Shown in pieces: positions 1 through 7,653 of a stretch of DNA of 64,000 nt. The position numbers and the translations under genes are program-made. Positions within the stretch are counted from its first letter, which is position 1. Each line of letters begins with the position of its first letter. The notes beneath the pieces were generated by a model, which was not told the origin of the DNA, ran no database searches, and saw only the letters and a program-made list of their open reading frames with translations. This DNA comes from Pontibacter ramchanderi (GTDB lineage Bacteria; Bacteroidota; Bacteroidia; Cytophagales; Hymenobacteraceae), in NCBI RefSeq assembly GCF_002846395.1, contig NZ_PJMU01000001.1:1547884-1611883 (forward strand), written 5' to 3'.

Positions 1-35
1 AGAACGACTTAAATCTTCACTCCTAATTCAATTCA

Positions 36-63
36 TAATTCTTAATTCGTAATTCTTAATTAA
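36..63. repeat. Short heptad repeat upstream of iscU
   Basis: The spacer before iscU holds four near-perfect 7-base units of the form TAATTCN (36-42, 43-49, 50-56, and a decayed one at 57-63). They lie directly upstream of the start codon. Whether they act in promoter or RNA function cannot be told. The gene to the left, probably iscS, is outside the window. Confidence 0.5.
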
Positions 64-73
64 TCATAAAGCC

Positions 74-487
74 ATGGCTTATTCAGATAAAGTAATTGAC
101 CATTATAACAACCCACGCAACGTTGGTACGCTTGATAAAGCGAAGAACAACGTGGGTACTGGCCTTGTAGGTGCGCCTGAGTGCGGTGACGTAATGCGCC
201 TCCAGATTGAAGTAGACGAAAACCAGATCATCACCGATGCGAAGTTCAAGACCTTCGGCTGTGGTTCTGCTATCGCTTCTTCTTCTTTGGCTACTGAGTG
301 GCTGAAAGGCAAGTCTGTTGACGAGGCCCTTGCCATAGACAACATGGACATTGTGGAAGAACTGGCATTGCCGCCTGTGAAAATCCACTGCTCTGTACTG
401 GCGGAAGACGCGATTAAGTCTGCCATCAACGACTACAGAGTAAAGAACGGCCTTCCAGCACTGGAAATGCCTAAGTCTCACCACTAA
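74..487 (+). CDS. iscU: Fe-S cluster assembly scaffold IscU
   Basis: The product (137 aa) is the scaffold on which IscS-derived sulfur and iron form a [2Fe-2S] cluster before transfer to apoproteins in the cytoplasm. The three cluster-binding cysteines are present at C37 (APECGD), C63 (FGCGSA) and C106 (IHCS), with D39 and H105 also conserved. The LPPVK loop at residues 99-103, the HscA-binding site in the known family, is intact although no hscA lies in the window. Length is normal for IscU. The ATG at 74 gives the canonical N-terminus MAYSDKVIDHY. It is followed after 15 bases by an unknown gene and then iscA, so the three are probably co-transcribed. Identification is secure. Confidence 0.96.
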   Translation: MAYSDKVIDHYNNPRNVGTLDKAKNNVGTGLVGAPECGDVMRLQIEVDENQIITDAKFKTFGCGSAIASSSLATEWLKGKSVDEALAIDNMDIVEELALPPVKIHCSVLAEDAIKSAINDYRVKNGLPALEMPKSHH

Positions 488-502
488 GAAACAGACTCGC
501 GC

Positions 503-910
503 ATGGAGTCAACGACTGAGGTGCACGTAGAAAGTGCCCGCATTCAAAAGCAGATTGAGAACCACTTAGGCTTAAGCGGTGACAGTCTGCTTTTCGAATT
601 CAGACCGATGGATAACAAAGTGCGTCTGGACCTGATTACGGTAAATCCACGTCACTTGCAGTCGTTCCTGTTTCACACAGAAATAGGGTATGACAAAGTG
701 GACGCGCTCCGTAAAATGTGGGACTATGTGCAGAGTTACAAGGAAAAGGAGAGCCCTTACACGGTACAGTGGATGGCTCGCGGAGACAAGGAGTTGAACA
801 CTTCTTACTTCCGTGCCCGTAACATGTACGAGGCGCTCGACAAGCTATACTTTGGTCGAGACATGAACACGATTACTGTATTCAGTGTGGTGCTGAATCC
901 GGTGTCTTAA
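503..910 (+). CDS. Conserved unknown protein between iscU and iscA
   Basis: A 135-aa soluble protein with no signal peptide, no membrane segment and no cysteine, so it is unlikely to bind a cluster itself. I do not recognise a domain. The middle is rich in aromatic and charged residues (KMWDYVQSYKEKESPYTVQW). It starts 15 bases after iscU and ends 12 bases before iscA, with the same base composition as both, which argues for one isc transcript. Its position suggests an accessory role in Fe-S assembly, but that is inference from context only. There is no HscB-like HPD motif and no ferredoxin motif, so it is not a displaced hscB or fdx. Confidence 0.8.
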   Translation: MESTTEVHVESARIQKQIENHLGLSGDSLLFEFRPMDNKVRLDLITVNPRHLQSFLFHTEIGYDKVDALRKMWDYVQSYKEKESPYTVQWMARGDKELNTSYFRARNMYEALDKLYFGRDMNTITVFSVVLNPVS

Positions 911-922
911 AAAAGAATTGTT

Positions 923-1249
923 ATGATAACAGTATCAGATAAAGCAAAAGAGAAAGTATTGAAGCTGAAGCAAGACGCGCAGCTCGACGATACGTTTCGC
1001 CTGCGCGCATCTGTAGCCGGGGGCGGTTGCTCTGGTCTCTCCTACAACCTCGACTTTGACGATGAGGTGAAGCCGATGGACCAAGAGTTTGAAGACAAAG
1101 GCGTGAAAGTGGTAGTAGATATGAAGAGCTTCCTATACCTAGCCGGTACCGAACTCGACTTTTCGGACGGCTTAAACGGAAAGGGCTTCTTCTTCAATAA
1201 CCCGAACGCCTCCCGCACCTGCGGTTGCGGCGACAGTTTCTCCGTTTAA
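923..1249 (+). CDS. iscA: Fe-S cluster carrier of the IscA/HesB family
   Basis: The 108-aa product is an A-type carrier that passes iron-sulfur clusters to target enzymes. The three family cysteines are visible: C36 in GGGCSGLSY and C100/C102 in the C-terminal CGCGDSFSV. Length is typical. It is the last gene of the isc group here; a perfect 16-bp hairpin follows at 1272-1307 and separates it from a convergent gene. It could equally be named erpA or sufA; the neighbourhood with iscU favours iscA. Confidence 0.93.
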   Translation: MITVSDKAKEKVLKLKQDAQLDDTFRLRASVAGGGCSGLSYNLDFDDEVKPMDQEFEDKGVKVVVDMKSFLYLAGTELDFSDGLNGKGFFFNNPNASRTCGCGDSFSV

Positions 1250-1271
1250 CAAAGACAGCAGCTTATACAGA

Positions 1272-1307
1272 GCAGAAGAGCCAGTTAGAAATAACTGGCT
1301 CTTCTGC
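1272..1307. terminator. Bidirectional hairpin terminator between iscA and the split T9SS gene
   Basis: Arms 1272-1287 and 1292-1307 are a perfect 16-bp inverted repeat closed by a GAAA tetraloop. It lies between the convergent iscA and split T9SS genes, so it can serve both. T-rich stretches follow only weakly (ATTTAGA on the plus strand). Confidence 0.8.
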
Positions 1308-1341
1308 ATTTAGACCTATTATAGGTTCTTGTAATTAAAGC

Positions 1342-2634
1342 TTATCTCTTCAGGAATCGTAACGTCTGCTTCTCCCCTACCCCGTCAGATAGGACCAAGG
1401 TATAGTTTCCATGACCTAGTAGACTTACATCTAAAGCATGCGTGTATCCTTTCAGGCTTTGGCGCAGCACCACTCGCCCCATTTTGTCATACACAGCGGC
1501 ATCGTAGGTTAAGTGAGCAAGTGGTAATTCTACTCTTAGCTCCTGTTGAGCCAGGGTCGGGTATGCCATGGCAGACTTGGCTTGCTGGTTCGTAACAGCC
1601 ACTATTTGATAATAGGTATAGGACAGATCTTCGTCCACTTGCTTCAATCGATAATACGACGTGCCGATCAGCGGTTCGCGGTCTTGAAAGGTATAATTGG
1701 TTGTCAGACTCGTAGTGCCACGCGCGTTTACAACTCCGATTTTGGTAAAGCTCTTTGCGTCGGCACTGCGCTCAATTTCAAAATGCTTGCTTTCATGCTC
1801 AGAGGCTGTTGTCCAGTTCAACTCAACAGCTTTGGCTACCGGACGGACCGTAAATTTAGTCAGTTCCACTGGCAGCGGCACAAAATCGGGTTCAATATGC
1901 CAAGCGACCTTCACATCGTCAATGGCAAGTCCGTGGTCTTGTTCAAGTTCATCGGGGTCGTACCAGCGAAGCATTACATAGTACCCATTAGGTATAGCTT
2001 TGGGCAAGGTATAAGTGAACTCTTTGCGATTTTCAGCAGCATTGCCGTCAACATGGCCTGCTTTTCTTTTGATGACTGGACTATTAAATTGAAGGGATGG
2101 GACTGTGGTCCAGCCTGGGGTGCTGAGTTTTACTGTCAGATTGAAAGAGGATGGGTATTCAGCAATGGCATAAGTGAATAGCAGACGCTGCACATCTGTA
2201 TTTATACTCCCAGCTCGCCACTGCTCGGCAGCGAAGGCAATGTCAAGCGCTGTGATTGTTTTGCCAGAAGTATTGTGCAGCAACAGGTTATATGTAAACT
2301 CACCTGGTGTATCTGCAGTTATACCACCTAATGCTCTATCTGGCGAATTTGTGTGTCCATAACTGTAAAGTCCACCCGTATTGGATGAGCCGTTATTGAT
2401 ATTGATAGTGTTCCCAGCTTTTGACCGATGAACCACTCAACCGTCAGGTATAAACGCATCCTTACCTAACTCAGCAGTTGTTCCTGTTGCCGGCAAGGTG
2501 TTGAAATCCTGGGTATAGGTCGTAACAAGCCGCCCCATCTCCACAGATTGTGCATGCGAGGTAAAAATCCATGTGCACATCACCAACAAAAGATACAATT
2601 TTGTATCTCTTGTCTTGGCTAAAAACTTTTTCAT
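1342..2634 (-). pseudogene. T9SS-exported surface protein interrupted by an in-frame TGA
   Basis: Two abutting reading frames in the same phase form one gene of about 430 codons. The upstream part (2634 to 2440) begins with a signal peptide (MKKFLAKTRD then a hydrophobic core ending TSHAQ) and ends at a TGA at 2437-2439. The frame continues at once with VVHRSKAGNTININ through to 1342. The C-terminal 80 or so residues end in GNYTLVLSDGVGEKQTLRFLKR, a type A sorting domain of the type IX secretion system. A single change TGG to TGA in ...IPDG-W-VV... explains the break, and Trp fits the common GW pattern at this place in such proteins. The function of the exported middle is unknown. It may be a true pseudogene or a sequencing error. 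Confidence 0.75.
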
Positions 2635-2860
2635 TTTGGCTAAAAGTAATTTTTTGAAATACTGAAGTAATGCTTTTTGTAACAGATTTTTTTGATAAAC
2701 CAGGAGTTAAGATCAAAAAGTTCAAGTACTTAGCGGTATTTATAATATTTTTAAGACTTACAGTTAAAAGACTTTCTTATCAAATGCATCTGCAAGCATA
2801 TATTGCCATAACTTCGCAATGCAAATATGGTGCACATACTATCTACCACAGTTGGCAGCA

Positions 2861-3589
2861 ATGAAACATGATTTCGCAGTCATAACCCCAATGGCAAACG
2901 AGGAAAAGGACTTCAGTCCCTTCGTAAACGCATTAACAGTAGTATTAAATGAGATGCAATCTGGCAGGGTATATCTTATAGTGGATAATGCATCTAAAGA
3001 TCGAACTTTGCATTTATGCCAAGATCTTGCAATGCAAGACAATAGGTTTGTAGCAGTCTGGGCACCGGAATCAAAAAATGTCGTTGATGCCTATTTAATT
3101 GGCTATAGAAATGCTGCTACTGCTAAACATGAGTATATAATTGAAATGGATGCAGGTCTATCTCATGATCCGAAGTCTTTACGACATCTACTGAATCCAC
3201 TAGTTCAGGGCTATGATTGTACATTCGGAAGCCGATTTACTAAAGGGGGAGCTATCCTAGATACTAATTTGAAAAGGACGGTATTATCTAAAGGCGGTAC
3301 GCTCCTCACAAATTTGTTACTAGGCACAAAACTTAAGGATATGACTTCGGGATACCAAGGCTTCAGACTTGAGGTTGTGGAAAGATTTTTAACTTACAAA
3401 TTATTATCAAAAGCACATTTTTACCAAACTGAGCTTCGCTACCTACTACGTAAGACAAGATATATTGAAGTACCTATTCATTATAGGTCACCATCGCCAA
3501 GGGTATCAAAAAAGGCCGTTAAGAATGCTTTGCATGTATTACTATACTATTTTCGCAAGAGGATTCTTTTTAAATCAATTTCATTGTAA
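2861..3589 (+). CDS. Glycosyltransferase family 2 (DPM1-like)
   Basis: About 242 aa. The GT-A fold signatures are FAVITPMANEE at the N-terminus, VDNASKDRTLHL for the nucleotide site and EMDAGLSHDPKSL as the DxD-type metal site. There is no C-terminal membrane segment, so it is a soluble or peripheral transferase moving a sugar from a nucleotide or polyprenyl donor. The frame is open from 2819, but the ATG at 2861 gives the canonical start MKHDFAVITP; the upstream 14 codons look non-coding. It is the first of three AT-rich genes, much lower in GC than the flanking isc and nuo genes, which suggests transfer. The acceptor is unknown. Confidence 0.85.
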   Translation: MKHDFAVITPMANEEKDFSPFVNALTVVLNEMQSGRVYLIVDNASKDRTLHLCQDLAMQDNRFVAVWAPESKNVVDAYLIGYRNAATAKHEYIIEMDAGLSHDPKSLRHLLNPLVQGYDCTFGSRFTKGGAILDTNLKRTVLSKGGTLLTNLLLGTKLKDMTSGYQGFRLEVVERFLTYKLLSKAHFYQTELRYLLRKTRYIEVPIHYRSPSPRVSKKAVKNALHVLLYYFRKRILFKSISL

Positions 3590-3634
3590 TAAAGCACTTA
3601 TCTTAGCATTAACACTGGAGGTTTAAAAATCCGC

Positions 3635-4654
3635 ATGCGTAAAACCTTTATTGTCATCACATCAATTGCTGATGAACACCATTCTATTTTAAAAAAGATA
3701 GCGGCAAGAGCTGTAAGTCATCAGGTACCTGTTATACTAATTGGTGATTCAGCTAGCCCTGCCTCCTTTAAGTTAGAGGGCTGTGAGTTTTACTCATTAA
3801 AAGAGCAGGCAATATTACCATTTGCCCTAGCTCAAAATCTACCTACAGGACACTATTCACGAAAAAATTTAGGGTATCTACTGGCTATATCTAGAGGAGC
3901 TGAGATTATAGTTGAGACCGATGATGATAATATCCCTCTTGCTACATTTTGGGATGAGCGGACCGATGAGACAGAAGCTTACTTGTTGGAAAATACTGGC
4001 TGGACAAATGTATACAGGTATTTTACCGAGATTAACATTTGGCCACGAGGCTTTGCTTTGGAGCATCTTCATAAAACTCTTCCTTCTTTAAGGAATTTTA
4101 AACTCGTAAAAAGTCCCATACAGCAAGGATTGGCTGATGAAAACCCTGATGTTGATGCTATCTACAGGCTCACCATGCCACTGCCAGTCTATTTTAATTT
4201 ATCGCCTAGTGTAGCATTGGGCAACAATTCATTCTGTCCTTTTAATAGCCAGAATACAACTTGGTTCAAGGAAGCATTTCCTTTGCTTTACTTGCCTTCA
4301 CACTGTAGCTTCAGGATGACAGATATCTGGCGCTCATTTATAGCACAAAGAATCGCTTGGACATGCGGATGGCCTATTTTGTTTCATAACTGTACTGTAA
4401 GGCAAGAGCGAAATACTCATAATTTGATGACTGATTTTAAAGATGAAATCAGTGGATATATCAGCAATGACGCCATTCTAAATAGATTAAAAAATTTACA
4501 TCTTAAGGACGGAGCTGTCAATATTCCTGATAATATGAGGATCTGTTACGCCGCGCTAATTGAACTTGGTGTATTTAATGCTTTAGAAGAAAATTTGTTA
4601 GAAGCGTGGTTAGAAGATATCAACTTAATTAGCCAACAATTTTTCGATCAATGA
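3635..4654 (+). CDS. STELLO-like glycosyltransferase (DUF288 type)
   Basis: 339 aa, no signal peptide. Residues 1-110 match the pattern of the DUF288/STELLO family: an N-terminal FIVITSIADEHH strand, then YSRKNLGYLLAISRGAEIIVETDDDN, with the triple Asp at 96-98 as the likely metal and nucleotide-sugar site. STELLO proteins are known from plant Golgi and scattered bacteria. The next gene starts inside its stop codon (ATGA overlap at 4651-4654), so the two are translationally coupled. Composition is AT-rich like both neighbours. The sugar and acceptor cannot be read from the sequence; surface glycan assembly is an inference from context. Confidence 0.72.
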   Translation: MRKTFIVITSIADEHHSILKKIAARAVSHQVPVILIGDSASPASFKLEGCEFYSLKEQAILPFALAQNLPTGHYSRKNLGYLLAISRGAEIIVETDDDNIPLATFWDERTDETEAYLLENTGWTNVYRYFTEINIWPRGFALEHLHKTLPSLRNFKLVKSPIQQGLADENPDVDAIYRLTMPLPVYFNLSPSVALGNNSFCPFNSQNTTWFKEAFPLLYLPSHCSFRMTDIWRSFIAQRIAWTCGWPILFHNCTVRQERNTHNLMTDFKDEISGYISNDAILNRLKNLHLKDGAVNIPDNMRICYAALIELGVFNALEENLLEAWLEDINLISQQFFDQ

Positions 4655-5943
4655 AAAAAACACGACTTCTCACTGCATTATATTTCCTCTTTGTAATAAT
4701 TTTAGTGTATAGATTGGTAGAGGGCATCTGGAATGGATACGAAAAAGAAAGCTGGCACATCACAGAACTTTTAATCAATTATCAAGGTGGATTTGTAAGA
4801 AGAGGGTTATTAGGAGAGGTACTGTATCGTATAACACCTTTCATCAAACTCAGTCCTTATTATATTATAATTTCGATATGTCTTATTTCATACCTTGCAT
4901 TAATCTATTTTTATATAAGTGGCTTTATTAAACGAGAATACACTTTATTCCTCCTGCCTTTCGTTTTCTTTCTCGGAAATCCCATTATAAATGACTTTTG
5001 GGTAAGGAAAGATATCATTGAAATTCTATTTTTTATTCTTATCCTGTACTTAGCCACAAAAAAAGGAAAGCGTTTCGTTATATTTTTAAATATTGCCCTC
5101 ATTATTGGCATTTTAATACATGAATCGATTGCCTTTTTCGCCCTACCATTTTTGGCATTATTATTATATAGTAAGAGTAACTTAGATAAATCCCGTTACA
5201 TTTTCAGAAACATCTTAATCACATTTATACAATTATTGCCAGCTATATCTACGTTCTTACTTGTGATTTATTTCAAGGGAACACCTAGTATAGCAAACAA
5301 CATTTGGGAGTCATGGCGTACTATTAACTTTCCAATTCAAGAAGCTTCTGCATCGACACCAGCAGCAATAGATGGAATATCCTGGAGCTTAGAAAAAGGG
5401 CTCAGTTATTTCTTTGTTACATTAAAGAATTTCGAGTTTCAAATTTATGCACCATTTGCCTGGGTATTAATTATCATCTCGATTTACTTTATCTTTATAA
5501 AGATCAATCATTTTAATTTCAAAGTATATAGATATATACCTAAAGGAAATATAAATATTAGGCACTTATCAAGTGTGCTTTTTTTACAGCTTACTGCCGT
5601 AACTCCATTATTTATTCTTGGATGGGATTATGGACGATGGATATTCTTATGGACTTCATCCACGTTTGCTATCTTGTTGATAATACCAGAGAACATATTA
5701 TCGAAAACTTTGCCAAGCCAACTTGTAGCTGTAACAACCTATATTAACATACAATTAGATAACTACTTAAGCAATTCTAAGGCGTTTCTTGTACTTATTT
5801 GTCTGATTATTGGTGTTCCATCTTATAGCTGGAGCATCTTAGAATATGTTGACACACTTCCCCCTTTGCTCGTCCTCCAATTTATTTCTGAGTTATTTTA
5901 CAATGGAGTTGTTTTAATAAAAGAATTAATAGGGCTAAACTAA
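4651..5943 (+). CDS. Polytopic membrane protein of a glycan island, function unknown
   Basis: 430 aa with about ten hydrophobic segments spread over the whole length. An N-terminal segment is followed by the conserved-looking loop NYQGGFVRRGLLGEVLYR, a type of motif seen in uncharacterised bacterial membrane proteins of polysaccharide loci. It overlaps the STELLO-like gene by four bases (ATGA) and ends 38 bases before the convergent nuoK. It may be a polymerase, flippase or lipid-linked glycosyltransferase of the GT-C type, but no catalytic motif is clear enough to choose. AT-rich. Confidence 0.75.
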   Translation: MKKTRLLTALYFLFVIILVYRLVEGIWNGYEKESWHITELLINYQGGFVRRGLLGEVLYRITPFIKLSPYYIIISICLISYLALIYFYISGFIKREYTLFLLPFVFFLGNPIINDFWVRKDIIEILFFILILYLATKKGKRFVIFLNIALIIGILIHESIAFFALPFLALLLYSKSNLDKSRYIFRNILITFIQLLPAISTFLLVIYFKGTPSIANNIWESWRTINFPIQEASASTPAAIDGISWSLEKGLSYFFVTLKNFEFQIYAPFAWVLIIISIYFIFIKINHFNFKVYRYIPKGNINIRHLSSVLFLQLTAVTPLFILGWDYGRWIFLWTSSTFAILLIIPENILSKTLPSQLVAVTTYINIQLDNYLSNSKAFLVLICLIIGVPSYSWSILEYVDTLPPLLVLQFISELFYNGVVLIKELIGLN

Positions 5944-5981
5944 AATTAAATGCCAACAGTGATGCATAAAATTTGCTATTA

Positions 5982-6296
5982 CTACCCCTCCTTACTCGCT
6001 ACCTGATTCAGATTAGCTGTTTTGAAGTGCTGGTATACCCGAAGCACTATGGCGAGGGCCACGGCTGCCTCGGCAGCGGCAACCAGGATAACGAAGAGCG
6101 AGAACAGCTGCCCTTGCATCAATTGCGGATCGTGGCGGCTAAAGGCGACAAGATTGAGGTTGGCGGCATTGAAAATCAGCTCTATACCCATCAGTACCAT
6201 TACGGCATGACGCTTGGAAATAACCGCCAGCACGCCGATGGCGAACAGCGCAGCGCTTAGTAGCAGTATGTGTTCCAGAGGAATTTGTGTGATCAT
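5982..6296 (-). CDS. nuoK: NADH-quinone oxidoreductase subunit K
   Basis: The start MITQIPLEHILLLSAALFAIGV gives 104 aa, the normal NuoK length; the open frame runs 30 codons further upstream into nuoJ without family similarity. Three transmembrane segments are visible, with the family Glu in VMLMGIELIFNAANLN-like context and the second Glu in AAAEAAVALAIVL, both known to be needed for proton translocation in complex I. The ATG (6294-6296) lies one base after the nuoJ stop. nuoL, nuoM and nuoN would normally follow; instead the gene ends against the convergent AT-rich glycan island. Confidence 0.93.
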   Translation of the reverse strand: MITQIPLEHILLLSAALFAIGVLAVISKRHAVMVLMGIELIFNAANLNLVAFSRHDPQLMQGQLFSLFVILVAAAEAAVALAIVLRVYQHFKTANLNQVASKEG

Positions 6297-6297
6297 A

Positions 6298-6810
6298 TTA
6301 TACCTTCTGTTTAGCAGTAGCGATGTAGGCGGCTCCCATGAGCGCAATAAGTAGCAGCAGCGACGCCACCTCGAAAGGCAGTACAAAGTCGGTCATCAGT
6401 TTGATACCTATTAGTTGCACGGTGCTTTTTTGTCCAGACAGCACATCGGTACCGGCCTGCTGAATCCAAGGCAGTGAACTGAAGCCTGCCCGCCAGATAG
6501 TATAACTCAAGCCAATGAGGGTGAGCAGCGAAATGGTAATGCCCCAACCTACATTCGTATTTTCTGACATCACGGACTTATCGTGCACGCGACTGCTGAG
6601 CATGATGCCAAACAAAATGAGCACCAACACACCCCCTACATAAACCATCAGCTGCGTAACGGCTACAAAATCAGCGAAGAGCAGCACATAAATGGCGGCC
6701 ACACTAAGCAGGGTGAGCAGCAGCGAAAAACCTGCGTACAGTAGGTTGCGGGTCAACACCATGTAGGCTCCCGAAAGTATAGCTATAGCTGCGAAGATAT
6801 AAAAAAGCAT
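6298..6810 (-). CDS. nuoJ: NADH-quinone oxidoreductase subunit J
   Basis: 170 aa with five predicted membrane helices (starting LFYIFAAIAILSGAYMVLTRNLLYAGFSLLLTLL). The segment VAVTQLMVYVGGVLVLILFGIML contains the pi-bulge helix conserved in NuoJ/ND6. It belongs to the proton-pumping membrane arm of complex I. It is separated from nuoI by about 115 bases and from nuoK by one base, and is transcribed in the order H-I-J-K. Confidence 0.93.
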   Translation of the reverse strand: MLFYIFAAIAILSGAYMVLTRNLLYAGFSLLLTLLSVAAIYVLLFADFVAVTQLMVYVGGVLVLILFGIMLSSRVHDKSVMSENTNVGWGITISLLTLIGLSYTIWRAGFSSLPWIQQAGTDVLSGQKSTVQLIGIKLMTDFVLPFEVASLLLLIALMGAAYIATAKQKV

Positions 6811-6927
6811 TTCCTGATCAGTCGCTTGTTTGTTTAGGCTAATTAGGCCAAATGTGAAGTGGCAACAAAGGCCTGTTTAGCGGCTACCTTTTTAGCCATG
6901 TATCAATTCAACAATATAACAATTTAT

Positions 6928-7533
6928 TTACTGTTGCTTTCTTGCAGCCAGGGCAGCTGCTTTGGCGGCTGCCATTTCCTCCTGCTGCTTGGCAAGTAAC
7001 TGCTTCTTTTCCTCTGCCTGCTCCGGTGTAAGGTCCGTGAAGTGGTAAATCATATTCTTAATATCCACTTCAGCAAAATCGTATACGGGAGTCATGGTGA
7101 GGCAGTCGGTGGGACATACAGTGGTGCAAAGGCCGCAAAAGCAGCACTTGGCCATGTCGATGTCAAATATGGGGGCGTACAGACGCTTCTTGGTACCATC
7201 CGAGGTCATCCCGATCTCCTCGGTTGCTTTCACCGACTCAATGGTAATGCAATTCACCGGGCAGATCTTGGCACAGAGGTCACACACAATGCAATCGTCG
7301 ATTTCGTTGTGCAGGCGGTAGCGGCCGTTCTCCGGAACAGGTATAGCCTCATATGGGTACGTTAGCGTTACCAGTCCTTCGGGCTGCTTAAAGTAGTCTG
7401 CGTCCATAACCGGCACAGGCGCACGGCGTTTGTCCGCATTCCGGAAATGCCGCCAGGTCAGTCGCAAGCCGCTCAGCAGCGACTTGGTTACTTCCCAAAA
7501 ACCGGTTTTATGTGTTACTGACGATCTTTCCAT
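6928..7533 (-). CDS. nuoI: NADH-quinone oxidoreductase subunit I (two [4Fe-4S] clusters)
   Basis: 201 aa. Two ferredoxin-type motifs bind clusters N6a and N6b: C81/C84/C87 with C91, and C130/C133/C136 with C140, each followed by CP. This subunit passes electrons from the peripheral arm to the quinone site. The C-terminus is a charged Lys/Glu/Ala/Gln-rich tail (EEKKQLLAKQQEEMAAAKAAALAARKQQ) that probably forms a helix beyond the core fold. It lies in the middle of a nuoHIJK cluster. Confidence 0.95.
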   Translation of the reverse strand: MERSSVTHKTGFWEVTKSLLSGLRLTWRHFRNADKRRAPVPVMDADYFKQPEGLVTLTYPYEAIPVPENGRYRLHNEIDDCIVCDLCAKICPVNCITIESVKATEEIGMTSDGTKKRLYAPIFDIDMAKCCFCGLCTTVCPTDCLTMTPVYDFAEVDIKNMIYHFTDLTPEQAEEKKQLLAKQQEEMAAAKAAALAARKQQ

Positions 7534-7653
7534 GTTAACTATGCAAGAATAAGCCGGAAGCCCATTTGATTTGCCCTATGGGGCATTAGCGTCCCAATTT
7601 TAAAACTCTATTCTTCCTTACTCTTAAACTCCTAAACTCTCCAACTCCTGAAC
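7534..7653. other. nuoI-nuoH spacer with pyrimidine-rich short repeats
   Basis: About 120 bases containing repeated words of the form AACTC(C)T at 7-9 base spacing between about 7600 and 7650. No ORF or hairpin is evident. Such spacers recur in this window (36-63 and about 11715-11765), always between housekeeping genes. Confidence 0.4.

Noticed and set aside
2437..2439. In-frame TGA as a selenocysteine codon
   Set aside because: The expected residue is Trp, no downstream hairpin of SECIS type is evident and the product is not a redox enzyme.
2671..2864. Plus-strand frame overlapping the upstream end of the split T9SS gene and the GT2 start
   Set aside because: Low-complexity AT-rich reading with no family features; it ends inside the GT2 coding region in another frame.
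5973..6260. Plus-strand frame over nuoK
   Set aside because: It is the complement of a clear nuoK; no independent signals.
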